Positions 1 to 11,900 of a stretch of 64,000 nt of DNA are shown here, in pieces. The notes under the pieces were generated by a model that saw nothing but the letters and a program-made list of their open reading frames with translations, was not told where the DNA came from and searched no databases. Position 1 is the stretch's first letter; every line of letters begins with the position of its first letter. The translations under genes were made by a program, and so were the position numbers. This stretch comes from Enchytraeus crypticus (lineage: Eukaryota; Annelida; Clitellata; Enchytraeida; Enchytraeidae), in assembly GCA_905160935.1 (NCBI GenBank), contig CAJHZI010000203.1:1559501-1623500 (forward strand), written 5' to 3'.

Positions 1-365
1 TGATTAAACTGTAGGTAAAGTCAGACTGTAGCGCCGTAAAATTTATTAAAACTTCACTAAATTAACTCGTTGTCGCCTCATTCTAGCACGTCCTTTAAAG
101 TGGCCACACTCGATCAAATTTAGCTGAACAGATATCTGTTCAGATAAATTTGACGGAGCCCACACACGGTCAAATTTAACTGACAGATATCTGAACTGAT
201 ATCTGATCAGATATCTGTTCAGATAAATTTGATTCGTCCACACACGGTCAAATTTATCTGTTCAGATCTGAATTCTGAACAGATAGAGAATTTTAACAAC
301 CCGATCATGGACCTTTTAACAATTAACAGCTTCCATGAGCAATTGAAATATGAGTAATACGCCAT
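1..365. repeat. Cluster of three palindromes with shared arms
   Basis: Three inverted repeats lie at about 114-153, 169-231 and 247-290. The first has 20-base arms differing at one position, and all use arms of the type TCAAATTTATCTGAACAGAT. They are separated by nearly the same spacer (CCACACACGGT). This could be the end of a DNA transposon or a hairpin satellite. No gene is visible here. Confidence 0.7.
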
Positions 366-394
366 AAGTTATAATACATTAAGCGTAGTCTACG

Positions 395-624
395 TTAGAC
401 TGGTAAGTTAAAAAGTGGAATAGGACATAGTATAAGGGGGATGGCTTGCAGAAGGATGTAATAGGAGGAAGATTGAAGGAGAAAAGAGTTAGAGGCAGAC
501 CAAGACATGGGATGTTGTATGATTTGATAACAATTCTTATATAGAGCTGAAAGGAAAAACTGAAGATAGAATTGGTAGAAAGAGTAATATGCCATGGACC
601 TGCTGTTAGGCAGTGCACTAGAAG

Positions 625-656
<32 letters not shown>

Positions 657-665
657 GAAGAAGAA
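395..665 (+). mobile_element. Decayed 3' end of a non-LTR retrotransposon (LINE-1 family of this window)
   Basis: The stretch matches the 3' tails at 36680-37020 and 52700-53000: a reverse-transcriptase C-terminal coding remnant (a decayed form of the RNRKK-WIGH pattern seen there) and then the conserved terminal sequence ending in GGCAGTGCACTA. It closes with a (GAA)n run at about 621-665. Frames are broken, so it is a dead 5'-truncated copy. Confidence 0.7.
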
Positions 666-734
666 GTTAGAAAGGTCGGTAACGCAGGCGCTTCAGAATC
701 GTTAGACATGTGCTCAAGTCAATGATCTTTGTCT

Positions 735-1110
735 CTCTCTCTTCAGTGCACTGCCAAGTGGCAGGTTCAAGGTAAATGTTCATACTCAAAGTCTGCTTTC
801 TCGCTCAATAAAAGCACTCCTTAAATCAACAAGGTCATCCCTTCACAAAGTCTATGCCTTATCCATACCTTATGTAGCCTATAGCTTGGGAAAAGTATTG
901 GAGGTGGTTTTCCGTTGCCTTCTTCAGTTAGATGGATTAATTGGCCTACCATTTACTCCTGGGGGAAAATATTGCATGGTGAGGTGGGTCCCCTCTTGCC
1001 ATCCTCAGCTCCTGCTTTGGTCGCCTCTTACGTACATGCAGCAAATAGTTTGCGGTTGCCCTATTCTGCAGTGATCCAACCACACCCGAGCACAACACAG
1101 CTCTTTGTAT
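735..1110 (-). mobile_element. SINE-B copy (head at right, LINE-like tail at left)
   Basis: This is one of three long copies in the window (others about 13688-14055 and 47255-47620). On the minus strand it starts with GTGTTGTGCTCGGGT and ends with GGCAGTGCACTGAAGAGAG. That ending closely resembles the 3' terminus of the LINE fragments here (GGCAGTGCACTAAGAGAGAG), suggesting mobilisation by that LINE. It has no coding capacity. Confidence 0.65.
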
Positions 1111-1850
1111 ATTGGGATTTATTCGAGAGAATAAAACGAAAGATTTAACATTAAACATTCGGATTAAACCATCGAAGATAAACCAAAAATAAAATATGAA
1201 CATTAGCAAGGCAGTAATGCTAACAAGCGTATATGTCACATGAATAATTAATTTTTAAAAAGTGAAAAAGCAGTACAGGGTCACCGTGCATTGTGACACC
1301 CGTTTTAGATTCCTGCCGTCATTTACGTACCTAACAAAAATGTACTGAAATATCTATTACAATGAGATCGGTTGTACTGAAAGATCTATCAGCATACAGT
1401 ATACTGAAAGATCTACAAATTATACGAAATGAAAGTCTACATTTTGTGCTCAATTTCTACGAATACATTTGACTGTAGCCTACATGTATACCCTTCTACA
1501 GGTTAACTATCGTATAAAACTCAGTCATGAAGTGAAAAATAGTAATGAATTGCACAAAAATACGCTTTGATACTGATGCTGTTAAAAAAATTAATTTGAA
1601 AGAAATTAAATTTGATGCTGATGCTAAATTGACCTGACGCTGGTAATTATGCTCCTTATTCATCCAAAAAAGTTATCCTGTCCGTATTGTCCAACATCGA
1701 AGCTAGCATACAGGATCTAACAGAATGCGCCATAGTTTACGCAGCAGTAATTTATACACCAAGTACCACGCGTCTGCATGCCATGTTTTGTTTACACTGT
1801 TCTACCAAGCTTAGTTCACAGCTTTGAGAGAGCACTCCGTGAAAGGCACT
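1111..1850. other. Intergenic stretch, nothing recognised
   Basis: The sequence is AT-rich, with no open frame resembling a known protein and no repeat shared with the rest of the window. Confidence 0.5.
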
Positions 1851-2600
1851 GAAAACAATTCAGTTAGTAAAAGGCTTGAGAGAAGATGAAGAGAATTCAG
1901 TTAGTGAAGGCTTGAGGGAAGATGAAGACAATTCAGTTAGTGACGGCTTGAGACAGATGAAGACAATTCAGTTAGTGACGGCTTGAGACAGATGAAGACA
2001 ATTCAGTTAGTGAAGGCTTGAGGGAAGATGAAGACAATTCAGTTAGTGAAGGCTTGAGGGAAGATGAAGACAATTCAGTTAGTGAAGGCTTGAGAGAAGA
2101 TGAAGACAATTCAGTTAGTGACGGCTTGAGACAGATGAAGACAATTCAGTTAGTGACGGCTTGAGACAGATGAAGACAATTCAGTTAGTGAAGGCTTGAG
2201 AGAAGATGAAGACAATTCAGTTAGTGACGGCTTGAGACAGATGAAGACAATTCAGTTAGTGACGGCTTGAGACAGATGAAGACAATTCAGTTAGTGAAGG
2301 CTTGAGGGAAGATGAAGACAATTCAGTTAGTGAAGGCTTGAGAGAAGATGAAGGTAATCCAGCTAATGAAGGCTTGAGAGAAGGCGAAGGTTTTAAAGTA
2401 AAGGTTAACGTTAGTTTCCTCACTCGAAAACGACGTCAGTGACGGGCGAGCCCAGGAATTGAACCCCGCACATACTGATCCGCGATCGAATATCTTACCG
2501 ACATCGCCACTGGCTCCAGCCTCTAAAGTTAGTAAAGCCTTGAGTGAAGGTGAAGGTAACCAAGTTAGCAAAGCCTTGAGTGGACTCCCTACTATAGGCC
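1850..2600. repeat. Minisatellite of about 35-36 bp, interrupted by a SINE
   Basis: About fourteen units of the form GACAATTCAGTTAGTGA followed by a GGCTTGAG segment and GATGAA run to about 2395. A SINE-A copy occupies 2401-2521, and related degenerate units continue to about 2600. The two unit variants (ending in AGGGAAGATGAA or ACAGATGAA) occur in blocks, as expected from higher-order amplification. Confidence 0.8.
2401..2521 (-). mobile_element. SINE-A copy (tRNA-derived) inside the minisatellite
   Basis: On the minus strand it carries a tRNA-type B box (GGTTCAATTCC-like) and the SINE-A 3' part (cactgac...gaggaaac...gttaacc). See the copy at 43953-44085 for the best-preserved version. Confidence 0.8.
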
Positions 2601-2695
2601 TACCGACTGTTGTTAGCATGCAACCGTAACGTAGGGAAAGGCCTTGAGATAAAACCCATGAGAGTGACCTCGAGGTAGATTCAGGAGAAAACACT

Positions 2696-3090
2696 TTAGC
2701 CTATGGGATTGAGGGCACTTTAGCCTATGGAATTGAGGGCACTTTAGCATATGGGATTAAGGGCACTTCAGACTATGGGATTGAGAGGCACTTTAGCCTA
2801 TAGGATTGAGGGCACTTTAGACTATGGGATTGAGAGGCACTTTAGCCTATGAGACTGAGGGCACTTTAGGCTATGGGATTGAGAGCACTTTAGCCTATGG
2901 CATTGAGAGGCACTTTAGCCTATAGGATTGAGGGCACTTTAGACTATGGGATTGAGAGGCACTTTAGCCTATGAGACTGAGGGCACTTTAGGCTATGGGA
3001 TTAAGGGGCACTTTAGCCTATGGCATTGAGAGGCACTTTAGCCTATAGGATTGAGGGCACTTTAGCGTATGGGATTGAGGGGCAATGGCA
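2696..3090. repeat. Minisatellite of about 25 bp
   Basis: About fifteen units of GGGCACTTTAGCCTATGG plus ATTGAG, with GAGG/GAG length variants. No open frame persists through it. Confidence 0.8.
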
Positions 3091-3187
3091 TTGTATGGGA
3101 GATAATATCTTGTAACAGAATATAACAGAGAAATCTTGAGAATCATTGCAATGGAAATATCAAGATTCTTGAATACAAACATCTCTA

Positions 3188-3344
3188 TATCACTAGAATA
3201 TGCACTCATGTAACTGCTTTGGACTTCTGCTTTGGTTGGTGGCTATTTGGATCGACAACGGGTTAGGCTTCTCTTGAACACTGAACATTCTTCTCCTCAA
3301 CATCTTCTCTTGGGCTCTTGACGTTAACCCCAGTCTAAAAAAAG
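3188..3344 (-). other. Possible small exon or 3' untranslated piece (uncertain)
   Basis: On the minus strand a good acceptor (TTCTTTTTTTAG) at about 3345 is followed by about 50 open codons ending in TAG near 3197. I do not recognise the peptide. Its position downstream of the PCGF6-like stop means it could be an alternative terminal exon, 3' UTR or chance. Confidence 0.15.
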
Positions 3345-4864
3345 AATCCGTAATTAATGCCGATCATTTTGAACATTATTTTGTAGATCTTACCATTCCA
3401 ATTCGCTACAGCAAATATTTAGCTTATTTTGCAGTTCACAAATAGAAGGATTTACAATATTAGATCATCTACATATATGCTCATTGCACTGACTGCTATT
3501 TAACTTTCAAAATTATCCATATTTAGCTAATTTATTTAGTAATTCTTTAACTTAAGTGGAAAATAAAATTGATTTAATATTTATTTTATATATTATTTTA
3601 TTGTATTTTTTATACATTACCTGACAGTAATCTATAGGTATTTATAGAACGAGAAAGCAGACTTTGAGTAGGAATATGTATCCACCTTGAACCTGCCACT
3701 TGGTAGTGCACTGAAGAAGAAGAATCTATAGGCAATTTTTATATTGCGTACTATATACTGTGTACTTTTTGTAGATATGCTTCCATATGTTTGGTGAAAT
3801 AAAGATGTATATTAGTTATGTTTATTCTATAAATAACTAAAAGACCAACAAATATATTTACGTTCTGTAAAAATATTTTAATAACACAGGCCTAGTAATT
3901 TTATAGATTTGTTATTAATAACTATAATAAATTCTTCACCACATATATTAAACATACTAATACATTTAAATATTGTATTAGTGCATTATAATTGAACAGA
4001 TTGCTTTCGTCAGCTAATGTAAAACATGCTATTTTTGTCAATTTATTTGCAAAATTACTTAATAACCAACGAATTCATTTACTTTTACTAAATAAATGCA
4101 TAACATATAATAGATCATACCTGATTGCTTATTAATAACTACTGCATATTCATCTTCATATTCAGTAAAAGTATTACCAAATTTAAATATTATATTACAA
4201 CGCTACAACAGCACGAGAAAATACAAATGCAAATTACCAAAGACACAGCAATATACATACCAATAATCTTACTAAAACAATTTCTATAAACCTTAAATCA
4301 TACACTAATCCACAATAAAAAATGGTACATGCAACAATGAAAACAGTGAATACTAAAATAGGATTTGAGCAATCTGATCGTATTACAAGGATTGCACCAG
4401 TAAATGTATCGATAACCAGGTTCAGTTAATAGCAAACTTGACTGATAAGCAGAAGATCATGAAATAGAATCACAGATGAAGCGTCACTGGTTGACTGCGT
4501 GGGTTAGGAATAAGGCATTAAATGCTAAATGTTGCTTTATCTCAAAATACACTGTTATCATGCGTCACTTTTTATCCTATCTACTCCATAAATTTTAATT
4601 TTTCTCCGCATAAAATGCTCCACAAGCAAAGTTCTCATATTGGTGTCATACATTTAAATGGCAGTAATAATACGTCAGTATTTGCACAATTATTATGTCG
4701 CATATCAATATCTTTTTACTCATCATTTTCCTCCTCCCCTGAATCCCAGTGTCACCAGGGTTGGGATATAAATAGACTGCCTCCAATTTTACTAATTAAA
4801 CATTGCTACACGGCAACATAATTAACTTAAATATATCTTATATCACTTTCACAGTCCGGTAATT
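3345..4864. other. AT-rich flank downstream of the PCGF6-like gene
   Basis: It contains a short SINE-B fragment (about 3640-3722) and the conserved tail of the RTE-like LINE/SINE-C family (about 4718-4790). Otherwise I see no gene. The 3' UTR of the PCGF6-like gene presumably lies in the right-hand part. Confidence 0.5.
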
Positions 4865-5971
4865 CTATCTGCTCAGTGACACGCCTCTAACGCCGTGCTC
4901 CAAATCAATACTGCTGCCACCTAGGTCAATGTTACCACTGCCATCTAGGAAATTGTTACCATTACCATCTAGGAAATTATTACCACTACCATCTAGGAAA
5001 TTGTTACCACTACCACTTATATCAGTGTTACCATTGCTTCCATTTTGGTCAGTGTTACCACTGCTACCTATGCCAGTGTTACCACTGCTATCTATACCAG
5101 TGTTACCACTGCTACCTGTGCCAGTATTACCACTGCTACCTATACCAGTGTTACCACTGCTACCTATACCAGTGTTACCACTGCTACCTGTGCCAGTATT
5201 ACCACTGCTACCTATACCAGTGTTACCACTGCTACCTATGTCAGTGTTACCACTGCTACCTATGTCAGTGTTACCACTGCTACCTATGCCAGTGTTACCA
5301 CTCCTACCTATGCCAGTGTTACCACTGCTACCTATACAAGTGTTACCACTGCTAGCTATGCCAGTGTTACCACTGATACCTATGCCAGTGTTACCACTGC
5401 TACCTATGCCAGTGTTACCACTCCTACCTATACCAGTGTTACCACTGCTAGCTATGCCAGTGTTACCACTCCTACCTATGCCAGTGTTGCCACTGCTACC
5501 TATACCAGTGTCACCACTGCTAGCTATGCCAGTGTTACCACTCCTACCTATGCCAGTGTTACCACTGCTACCTATGCCAGTGTTACCACTGCTACCTATA
5601 CAAGTGTTACCACTGCTAGCTATGCCAGTGTTACCACTGATACCTATGCCAGTGTTACCACTGCTACCTATGCCAGTGTTACCACTCCTACCTATACCAG
5701 TGTTACCACTGCTAGCTATGCCAGTGTTACCACTCCTACCTATGCCAGTGTTACCACTGCTACCTATACCAGTGTCACCACTGCTAGCTATGCCAGTGTT
5801 ACCACTCCTACCTATGCCAGTGTTACCACTGCTACCTATACCAGTGTCACCACTGCTAGCTATGCCAGTGTTACCACTGCTACCTATGTCAATGTTACCA
5901 CTAAACTTCTGCTCAAACCAGTCCATCTGTCGAGGAACGATGAAGTAGTGAAGTATCACCAACCGCTCTGA
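4865..5971 (-). CDS. PCGF6: PCGF6-like exon 9 (RAWUL end plus octapeptide-repeat tail)
   Basis: The first 22 residues (LVILHYFIVPRQ) finish RAWUL. Then come about 36 octapeptides of the type SSGNTGIG (array 5042-5905), a few GNNFLDGS units and a short unique end, with stop TAG at 4867-4865. The frame is open for 368 codons. The repeat is Gly/Ser/Asn/Thr-rich, without Cys except two units, and probably disordered or a repetitive beta structure. Confidence 0.85.
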   Translation of the reverse strand, partial: SERLVILHYFIVPRQMDWFEQKFSGNIDIGSSGNTGIASSGDTGIGSSGNTGIGRSGNTGIASSGDTGIGSSGNTGIGRSGNTGIASSGNTGIGRSGNTGIGSSGNTGIGISGNTGIASSGNTCIGSSGNTGIGSSGNTGIGRSGNTGIASSGDTGIGSSGNTGIGRSGNTGIASSGNTGIGRSGNTGIGSSGNTGIGISGNTGIASSGNTCIGSSGNTGIGRSGNTGIGSSGNTDIGSSGNTDIGSSGNTGIGSSGNTGTGSSGNTGIGSSGNTGIGSSGNTGTGSSGNTGIDSSGNTGIGSSGNTDQNGSNGNTDISGSGNNFLDGSGNNFLDGNGNNFLDGSGNIDLGGSSIDLEHGVRGVSLSR

Positions 5972-8900
5972 CTGTAGAAAAAATAAATACACGAACATTA
6001 ATATAGAAAAATGAAATACAAATAAAATAAAATATAAATACATATTAAGATTTAGAGTCACTCGTACAAAAGCGCAAGCAATGCTACAAAATTATTTCAC
6101 TATCAATAAATTTAAATTAAAATAAAATATTGCACAGACAGTACACTAATACTTTCTTTCATACATTAGCCTTATATTACATAATAGTACATACCAAATA
6201 TAGATTCCAAAGAAATATATATAACAATATCATATATAATACAAGCATAGTATTTAGTCACAGTATTGATCAAACATAGTTCAAGATAGAGTGTTGTTCA
6301 AAACTAAAAATATCATCCAATGGCAATGATGGTAAGATATCTGACCGCTGATCAGCATGTGCGGAGTTCAAATCTTGAACTCACCCGTCACTGATATCCC
6401 TTTGGAAACATGAAACTGACGTTAACATCGGCATTTTGGCTTTGAGACATTATATCGTTCAAATTCTCATTCTCTTTCAGGTTCACTGACAACGACTTTC
6501 AAATAACTTAAATTTATGGAGCATAGATCTAAAACACAGGCAAGAAATTATTCAGTAAATTAGAACAAAATCTTTGTCCTACCAAATTTAAAAATGACGT
6601 CTTCAATAGAGTAAGGATTATGTACAATGTAGGAGACTTCATTTCAATTCCTCGTTATATTATTTTCATTGTCATGTTAAATACTGCATAAATTCATGAA
6701 TCAAACTTGAATACTGAGAATTATATTTCATACTCTATATTTCTAACAAACAGGTTAAAGATATAATCTCTCAAGGACATCAGGGATGGGCTAGCCAGAA
6801 TTTGAACTCTGTATATTAGAAGACAGTAAATATAATTGTTCAGAACCTTTGAAGCGAAAGCCTTAGACATGAGAGCCACGTCAAGTGTGTTGTGCAGCAG
6901 ATAACTACCAGAGAACAGTAGAATCTGTTAAATAAAAATACACATTAATTATCTCCAAACAAAATAAATTCATAATTAAAACAAATAATAATAATATTAT
7001 AATAATAATAACTGAAACAGAGATGATCAGAGCAACAATTAACAGAGACATATGGAGGAATATGACCATGACCACCCAGGCTTTGAACAGGCACAGCACT
7101 TAGAGAAGAAGAAGAAGAAGAATTATTAATAATAAAAAGATTTAACGTCCTTTTATCATGCAAGGATGATGTCAGGGACATCCCTCCATCACATGTCACT
7201 ACAAATCGATTCACCCAAATGACCTGACAAAAACATGCGCTGAAGAGAAAGAAAAGATATCCCAAACGGTGCCGGTCCGGTGATCTAAAATCAGTCAGGC
7301 AAGGTAATGTAAATCTATGGGGGGAAAAAATGTGTTTCAGCCTACTACAAAAAATGGAAATAGTAGTACCTGAGCAAAGATCAGGATGAGAGATAGCTCC
7401 AAACAGTAGGAGCAAACAAAATTAAATAAGCCTATATTAAACTAAACAAAGTTTACTTAAGCTTTTCATTGCAAAAAACCTGCCGAATTTGAACAAATAA
7501 ATGCAAAATAATTATCAAAACCAATTCAATTATCAGTTTATAAACATCTAGCCTTAACGCAAAACTACATGTAGTTTCTTTTGAATTGAATGCTTTTCAC
7601 TGAAATATCTCATAGTATTTTTTATGGCTATAAATTCATAAATCTTCAGCAATTTAAAGAGAAATAGTCATAATAATTTTAAAGCTCAAACGACAAACCT
7701 TATAAATGCTCCTGTCCAGTGACAGTTTCTTATAAAGGTAGTTGATCAGATTAGCAACTTGAGCTTTGCCTGGTAGTGTTATATACTTGTTCGACAGGGT
7801 CTGACCAATCAATCAGTCGATAAATCAGTAAATCAGTCGATTAATAAACCACGCAATTAACTAGTCATCCATTCAACCAGTCATTAAATTAATCAAGCAA
7901 TTTAGTAATCAGTCAGCTTGGCAATATTCCTAAAGAATTTGTTAATCCTTTACACATTCAGTAAAGAACTACTAAAAAGGAATAATATATAATTAAATGA
8001 AATAATTAGTTAGTAATTAAATAGTTATTTAATTACTAACTAAGAAGATCAGAACAATATATGTATTGGTAATGTACTCAGAAATCTCGTTCTCATTTTT
8101 AAAAAACTGAGCCCACTGCAAGGCTCGCAAGACACTTACTGGCACGTCACTTACTGTCACATCACTTACAAGCACGTCACTTACTGGCACATCACTTACT
8201 GGCACATCACTTACAAGCACGTCATTTACTGGCACATCACGTACTGGCACATCACTTACAAGCACGTCACTTACTGGCACATCACTTACAAGCACGTCAC
8301 TTACGGGCACATCACGTACTGGCACATCACTTACAAGCACGTCACTTACTGGCACGCCACTTACTGGCACATCACTTACAAGCACGTCACTGGCACATCA
8401 CTTACAAGCACGTCACTTACTGGCACGCCACTTACTGGCACATCACTTACAAGCACGTCACTTACTGGCACGCCACTTACTGGCACATCACAGATAAGAA
8501 GCACGACGTTATAATCAGCTTTAACATTTATAGCTTAACTACTGTAGCTCTGAGGTAATATTTACCGGTACAGGTTTGTCTTTAAGCAGTTCTTCAAGCT
8601 CTGAACTGACACTGTAAATAACACAAAAAACATTGCATTAAATACTCGATAAATATCAGTCACCCCAGATACAAATTATCAGATCTGATCACACAAGCTA
8701 AGCTCTATACACTAGTATATTACTGAGCTGGTAGTTAGTCGAGACGAACATTTTGGTTAGTTGTCCAACTGCAGAGCAGTGGGTACAGGGCTCAAATCCG
8801 CTCAAATCCAGCGGGATTGAGATAGGAAACTAGCGTTAAACTAGGCTTTTGCATTTAAAAGTTTCGATAGCTAAAATAAATATTCAGATTATTCAAAGAT

Positions 8901-11900
8901 TCAGACTGCTGAATTGTCATTAATGACTATTCATGTTACTTCAGTTATTAATGACAATCATTAAGCATCTCTATTAACAGGGAATTCTTATCTTACTAAG
9001 CACTTTTCAGTACATAGGAGATAAATATCTCCAATCCAACAACACCATTACCAGCATCGTTAAATTCTCAGTAAAACTATGAAAACTTTCGATATTTTGA
9101 GTAGCAGTTGAGTACTGATTACCAATTACAAATTAGTGTGCAATACAGGGATAATTTCAGTGCACTATTGCAATAAGTACAGAGGAATATGAGCCAAACA
9201 CAATATAGTATATGTAATATATATATGCCAGATTTTGGATTATTTTATTGAACACCACGAAGTTTTAAATGAATTTTAGAACTACATATCATCATCATCA
9301 TCTTTTTCCCAGTTTAACTTATGTCGGGTTACGAATAGACAGTTTATCCAGTTGTTTAAGTTTTTGTAGCAATTTCCAGAGCCTAGGCGCTCACCAACCG
9401 AATGCCCTTTCTGACATTAGTTTGGATCTAGCTTTTATGTCGCCTTCTACGACATGTGCATATTTACACAGTTGGTCTATTCTTCAAGCAACCCGGACAC
9501 AACACGGGGAGTATTTTAGAACTACAAATGTTTATAAATATATCTTAAGAGGTCTCAAAAAAACAACCAGTAAATATTATAGATCATCCTACCCTCCTGA
9601 TTCAAGCCGCAGAGCATATTCTGCATTAGCATCAGCTTCATCCACATGCCCATTGACAGCGGCTGCAGCAATATTAGCGTAAACAGCAGCAGCAGTATTA
9701 GCTGCTGCCTCAGCAGTATTAACTGGAAAAGCAGCTTTATTAACAGACTTAGCTGTAGCAGCTTTAGCAGCAGGACCAGATGTATCAGCAGCTCTGGAGT
9801 AGTTAAGAGTAGCAGCAAGTGAAGCATGTTTAGTTGAAGCCGTTCTAGCAGCAGCATCAGGTGTAGCAGCTTTAGCAGCTGTAATTAGACCAGTAAAGCT
9901 CGTCTGAGATCTGCTGGTAGATGAGAAGCTGTTACCAGCTGCTGAAGCCTTACTAGCCGAGTGATGTATGTGAACGGGCGGCGTGTGTACTGTAATATTG
10001 CAATCAATAAATCATTCAAAGGATGAATCAAGCAATCAATCCATCAGTTAGTCTTGCATTCAATCAAGTAGACATTATATTATTAATTAATCGCCCAAAA
10101 GTGAAGCAATAGTTATACACTGTGAGCTTTACTATTACTTTATTTTATTGATTTAGATACTAAGTACTGATAAAATCAATCAATCAAACAGGTGCTTACG
10201 TACAATTTTGAATTGAATGTTGTATAGTGATGAAGCGGATATCCTGAAGTGAATCAATGTATTTACTTTCTGCGATCTATCTTTTACCTCAAAACTGATT
10301 ATTATAGCCCTTAATTTCATAATTTACAGGCATTTAAGGCTGATGCTTATTTTTGTTGTACTTGGCTGGAGCCAGTGGCGAAGTTGATAAGACACTCGAC
10401 CGCGGATCAGTATGTGCGGGGTTCAAATCCTGGGCTCGCCCATCACTGACATCGCTTTTCGAGTGAGGAAACTGACTTTAACCTTAGCTTTACCAGCTTT
10501 AAATATTTTCACTAAGTTTTATCTTGTAATGTTCGTCTAACTGATTGTTATACATGTATTTTTGTTTTACATGAGTCAAATCTGTTAATAAACAGAAATT
10601 AATATTAATATTAACACTTCTGGTGACAAACAACTTGGTAACATTCTAGATTAGCAACTCATATGAATGAAATGTTGCAGTTGAATGTTGTAGTCAATAG
10701 GCTGGAGCCAATGGCGATGTCGGTAAGATATCTGATCGCGGATCAGTATGTATGTGGGTTCAAATCCTGGGCTCGCCGTCACGATATTGTTTTAGAGATG
10801 AAACTGACGTTAAAATCAGATTATATTACAGCTGAATATAACAATAGAGTTAGTAGCAGTTCTGTCAGCAGACAATTTTTGTTAAGTAATGCTTGGTATA
10901 CATCAGTCCCATTTCTAATTCTAAAATCTGTTGAAAAATTGCTAATATTATCACTAGAAGATGTAGACAAGGAGAAGCAACAACTTTTGTCCTACCATTA
11001 GAATGTTTAGTCACGGGAACATTGTGCTCTTTATTAAATTCTTTTTCCTTCCTCAATTCCTCTACAATAGCAAAAACAAAATTCAATAAAGTATTTATGC
11101 AAAAACAGTATAAATACATTACACTATACAAATTATACTTTAACATACATCATCGTTTATTTCACAACAATCTGAAAACCGCAGATATATTACATAAGAA
11201 CATAATTTCAGTATATACTCATAACCTTAAACATTTTATACTTATGTTTAAACAAGGAATAATATAATATAAAGTAACTAGTTCACTATGTATACACCAA
11301 ATAGGTACTGGACATCCAAAATATGATGAAGTACAAGAGGGTTGCAACAACAGGACTGCAGATAAAAACATAAAATAGAAACCAAAAAGAGAGGATGGAT
11401 ATGATAACATTTTGTGTACTTAGGTATGTTGCCACACTTTTGGTGAAATAGAAGACGTATATTCTACGAGAGTTTTTTCTAAAAGAAGTAATACAAGGAA
11501 GAATGAAATGGAAAATAATTTGAGGATAACAGACATTAGATGGTTTGATGAATCGTTACTATATACATAATATGATAATACAAAATATAGTACTTCAATA
11601 TTTACAAAATACGACGAGAAAAACAGAGAATGGATATAAGTGAAGCCAAATGTATATAAGTTAGTTAACGAGCACACCCTACTGACCTACAGAAAAGCAG
11701 TTAGTTCTGAATTTTTAAATCCAGTCCCTAAAATTACTAAATTACATATTTATAGAATTATCGTTATGTATTGAAATGTATGCTCATTCTAATTGTATTA
11801 CTAATTAGTTATACTATGATAATATACATATATAGCAATTTAAGCGTTTGTATATTTTAGTGTTTTTAAATTATTTTCGGAAATAGATTTTAATGTATTA

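Noticed and set aside
4929..5971. Two long plus-strand open frames (Leu/Pro/Val-rich and Ser/Val/Thr-rich)
   Set aside because: They are the opposite strand of the 24-bp coding repeat; a period divisible by three keeps all frames open. The minus frame continues a RAWUL domain, the plus frames resemble nothing.
8029..8385. 118-codon minus-strand frame of Val/Ser/Asp repeats
   Set aside because: It is the 15-bp intronic array; RAWUL reading passes from exon 6 to exon 7 without it, in phase.
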